Shown piece after piece: positions 6,083-7,820 of a DNA stretch of 7,820 nucleotides (within the stretch, counting starts at the first letter, position 1; each line of letters opens with the position of its first letter). The notes beneath the pieces are model-generated. The model made no database searches, had not been told where the DNA came from, and saw only the letters and a list, made by a program, of their open reading frames with translations. The stretch spans positions 1-7,820 of the forward strand of contig JAGPUY010000033.1 in assembly GCA_018067265.1 (NCBI GenBank). The letters are read 5' to 3'. The DNA is from Oceanihabitans sp. (GTDB lineage: Bacteria; Bacteroidota; Bacteroidia; Flavobacteriales; Flavobacteriaceae). The translations under genes were made by a program, and so were the position numbers.

Positions 6083-7246
6083 ATGAAATATTTCACAACT
6101 AAACATGAGAAGAATGCAGCAAAAATAACAACATTAATAATGTTGATTTTTGTTTTGTTGCTTTTCGTTGTTGGTCAAGAATATCAAGAAGAACCTGAAG
6201 AATTTGGAGTAGCAATAAACTTTGGTAGTGCGGCGCCAGTTGGAGGAAATGTACAACCCAATAAACCCGTAGTAGAAGAAAAAGCTCCTGAAGAAGCTAC
6301 AGAAGATGAAATTGAAGAAGAAGCAATAGAAGAAGCCAAAGCAGAGGAAGAAAGAATTAATGAAGAGTTGCTAAAAGAAGAGCAATTAAAAGAAGAAAAA
6401 GCAGCAGCAGCAGAAAAAGCACTTAAAGAAAAAGAAGAAGCTAAAAAAGAAGCAGCAGAAGCTGAAAAAATATTAAAAGAAGAAGCCGAAGAAGCTGCGC
6501 GTTTAAAAACCGAAAAAGAAGCAAAGCAAAAAGAAGTAACTGACGCCAAAGCAAAAGCTGCAAAAGAGGCTAAGGAAGCTAAAGACGCGAAAGAAGCCAA
6601 AGACGCTAAAGATGCAAAAGATAAGGCCGTAGCAGCAGCGAAAGCAAAAGCAGATGCCGCAGAAAAATTAAAAAAAGAAAGCGAAGCAAAGGCTAAAGCA
6701 GCAGCAGATGCGAAAGTAGCGGCGGCAAAAGCAAAAGCAGAATCAGATGCTAAAGCAGCAGCAGCAAAGGCGAAATCGGATGCCGAAGCAAAAGCAAGAG
6801 CGAACGCCAAAGCGGCAGCAGACGCTAAAGCAGCTGGAGAAGCAAAGGCAGCAGCAGATGCAGCAGCTAAAGCCAAAGCAAATGCTGGAGGAGGTGAAAC
6901 TTCCTTTGCATTGATTGAGAATGTACCAATTTATCCGGGTTGTGAAGGTGGAACTAATGCCACTAGAAAACAATGTATGAGTGATAAAATCAAAGAGTTT
7001 ATCATGAATAATTTTGATACCGACTTAGCTGCAGATTTAACAGGAGTTCAAAAAATCAATATCTCATTTAAAATTAATACTTCCGGTAATGTAGTAAGTA
7101 TTGGTGCAAGAGCTGCAGATCCTAAATTAGAAGCAGAAGCAAAACGAGTGACTAGATTACTTCCTAAAATGAAACCAGGTATGCAACAAGGTAGTCCAGT
7201 AACCGTTTCCTATGGCTTGCCAATTAGAATTAAAATGAGCGAATAG
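6083..7246 (+). CDS. Energy transducer TonB with long TolA-like helical linker
   Basis: Inner-membrane-anchored rod predicted to carry ExbBD energy to outer-membrane TonB-dependent receptors. Order of parts in 387 residues: a short basic cytoplasmic tail (1-14); one membrane helix (about 15-31, 'ITTLIMLIFVLLLFVVG'); a conserved juxtamembrane stretch (32-50) with 'EEFGVAINFGS'; a Pro-containing acidic segment (51-80); a very long Ala/Lys/Glu linker (about 82-267) whose first half is Glu-rich and second half is made of AKA, DAK and EAK units; a Gly break (269-271); and a C-terminal domain (about 274-387). That domain starts 'ENVPIYPGCEGG' and ends 'SPVTVSYGLPIRIKM', the flavobacterial TonB_C pattern with its YP motif (284-285). 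C287 and C298 could form a disulfide. The linker is unlike the Pro-rich one of enterobacterial TonB and recalls TolA. No Shine-Dalgarno sequence. The downstream paralogue starts 36 bp after the stop. No gene symbol is given because TonB or TolA role is undecided. Confidence 0.88.
   Translation: MKYFTTKHEKNAAKITTLIMLIFVLLLFVVGQEYQEEPEEFGVAINFGSAAPVGGNVQPNKPVVEEKAPEEATEDEIEEEAIEEAKAEEERINEELLKEEQLKEEKAAAAEKALKEKEEAKKEAAEAEKILKEEAEEAARLKTEKEAKQKEVTDAKAKAAKEAKEAKDAKEAKDAKDAKDKAVAAAKAKADAAEKLKKESEAKAKAAADAKVAAAKAKAESDAKAAAAKAKSDAEAKARANAKAAADAKAAGEAKAAADAAAKAKANAGGGETSFALIENVPIYPGCEGGTNATRKQCMSDKIKEFIMNNFDTDLAADLTGVQKINISFKINTSGNVVSIGARAADPKLEAEAKRVTRLLPKMKPGMQQGSPVTVSYGLPIRIKMSE
6326..6883 (+). 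repeat. Low-complexity Ala/Lys/Glu-coding repeat region inside the tonB-like gene
   Basis: About 186 codons drawn almost only from GCN, AAR, GAR and GAY. Short units recur: KDAKEAKDAKDAKD (167-180), AKAKA, and four consecutive GCA codons at 6401-6412. Every unit is a multiple of three, so slippage would change linker length without breaking the frame. The composition also produces a long, stop-free Ala/Ser-rich antisense frame that is not a gene. Confidence 0.8.
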
Positions 7247-7282
7247 TTTTTATACGCTTCATCTTGTAAGCATGATATCTAA

Positions 7283-7820
7283 ATGAAATACCTTAATACC
7301 AAACACGAAAAAGATTCCGCAAAAATAACAACGCTTGTTGCGTTAATCGTGTTATTGCTCATTTTTGTGGTAGGTCCAAAATATATGGATCCTCCAGAAG
7401 AGTATGGTGTTGCAGTAAATTTTGGAACTACAGATTTTGGTAGCGGAAAGGTACAGCCTACAAAACCAATTAAATCCGAAGACTTAGACATAAATAAGCC
7501 GCCAGAAACAGAACCTACCAAAGCAGAACCTACCAAAGCCGCGCAAGCTACAGAAGAAGTTTTAACCCAAGAAACCGAAGAAGCGGTTGCCATACAAAAA
7601 CAAAAAGACGCAGTAGCAAAAGCAAAGGCAGCTGCCGATGCGAAAGCGAAAGCCGAAGCCGATAGAATTGCAAAAGAAAAAAGAGAACAAGAAGAGAAAA
7701 AGAAAAAGCTAGATGCTTTAATTGGTGGCGTTAGTAATTCCGAAGGAAGCGAAACAGGAAGTGAAGGTGATGATGATAAAGCGGGAGATAAAGGACAATT
7801 AAATGGCGATCCATATGCGC
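7283..7820 (+). CDS. Second TonB/TolA-like transducer, paralogue of upstream gene (3' end outside window)
   Basis: The 179 visible codons begin MKYLNTKHEKDSAKITTLVA, matching the upstream protein nearly position for position over its first 48 residues: MKY-x-x-TKHEK-x-x-AKITTL, one membrane helix (about 15-31), then 'PPEEYGVAVNFG' (37-48). It should therefore sit in the inner membrane and engage the same ExbBD motor. The parts beyond differ. A Pro/Thr segment with a duplicated EPTKA unit (77-86) comes first, then a much shorter charged helical stretch (about 97-145), then a Gly/Ser/Asp-rich segment (148-172) and 'GQLNGDPYA' at the window edge. No 'ENVPIYPGCEGG' motif has appeared by residue 179, so the C-terminal domain is either later or of another type. 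From memory, flavobacterial proteins with 'NGDPYA' here continue into a different TonB/TolA-like C-terminal domain. The 36-bp gap to the upstream gene has no terminator, so the two are probably cotranscribed. Confidence 0.85.
   Translation, partial: MKYLNTKHEKDSAKITTLVALIVLLLIFVVGPKYMDPPEEYGVAVNFGTTDFGSGKVQPTKPIKSEDLDINKPPETEPTKAEPTKAAQATEEVLTQETEEAVAIQKQKDAVAKAKAAADAKAKAEADRIAKEKREQEEKKKKLDALIGGVSNSEGSETGSEGDDDKAGDKGQLNGDPYA
7511..7540 (+). repeat. 15-bp tandem duplication, two copies
   Basis: GAACCTACCAAAGCA (7511-7525) is followed directly by GAACCTACCAAAGCC (7526-7540), identical in 14 of 15 bases. Each copy encodes EPTKA, in the proline-containing linker of the second transducer. The near identity suggests a recent in-frame duplication. 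Confidence 0.9.

Noticed and set aside
6184..6876. Long minus-strand frame of 230 codons, Ala/Ser/Phe-rich, opposite the tonB-like linker
   Set aside because: It is the mirror of the GCN/AAR/GAR-rich linker, which contains no reverse-complement stops. Its composition is low complexity and it has no promoter or family motif.
7247..7282. GCTT/AAGC short inverted repeat between the two transducer genes
   Set aside because: A four-base stem with an 8-base loop is too weak to act as a terminator or regulatory hairpin.
7279..7593. Minus-strand 104-codon frame over the start of the second transducer gene
   Set aside because: The plus-strand reading is a clear paralogue of the upstream gene, so the antisense frame is a shadow.

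Overview
The window reads as chromosomal DNA of a marine-type Flavobacteriia (Bacteroidota). It is AT-rich, no start codon has a convincing Shine-Dalgarno sequence, at least one promoter matches the Bacteroidota pattern TTG-N(19-21)-TAnnTTTG, and every protein has a flavobacterial look: NhaD, a divergent Glu/Leu/Phe/Val dehydrogenase, and a TonB-type C-terminal domain opening with 'ENVPIYPGCEGG'. From memory, the order acyl-CoA dehydrogenase / anmK / Glu-Leu-Phe-Val dehydrogenase / nhaD / exbB-exbD-tonB recurs in this class. This is therefore probably conserved core chromosome and not a mobile island. I see no tRNA, rRNA, CRISPR array, insertion sequence or phage gene.

Layout. Positions 1-887 (minus strand) hold the first 295 codons of an acyl-CoA dehydrogenase, cut by the window edge. 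A 92-bp divergent intergenic region follows, with a good minus-strand promoter. All remaining genes are on the plus strand. anmK (980-2038) encodes a peptidoglycan-recycling kinase. The ELFV dehydrogenase (ATG at 2109, stop at 3335) is followed after 9 bp by the Na+/H+ antiporter gene nhaD (3345-4739), so these two probably form a transcription unit. The 153-bp gap 4740-4892 holds a stem-loop and a palindromic element resembling a dispersed repeat. Then come exbB (4893-5594) and exbD (5596-5988), one base apart. A strong stem-loop terminator or attenuator follows, and then two tandem paralogous TonB/TolA-like genes (6083-7246, and 7283 to beyond the window end).

How the genes work together. 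ExbB and ExbD form an inner-membrane proton-driven motor. The two downstream proteins share a 48-residue N-terminal module (one membrane helix plus a short conserved periplasmic stretch) but differ in linker and C-terminus. The first has a very long Ala/Lys/Glu helical linker like TolA but ends in a TonB-type domain. The second enters a Gly/Ser/Asp-rich segment without that domain before the window ends. The cluster may be one motor serving two force-transducing rods, with the terminator setting their ratio to ExbBD. That arrangement is the most interesting part of the window. The other genes are metabolic or ion-homeostasis housekeeping: acyl-CoA oxidation, cell-wall recycling, amino-acid deamination and sodium export. 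I see no clearly new system. The notable points are the duplicated transducer pair, the transcriptional break inside the cluster, the repeat element and some unusual protein features.
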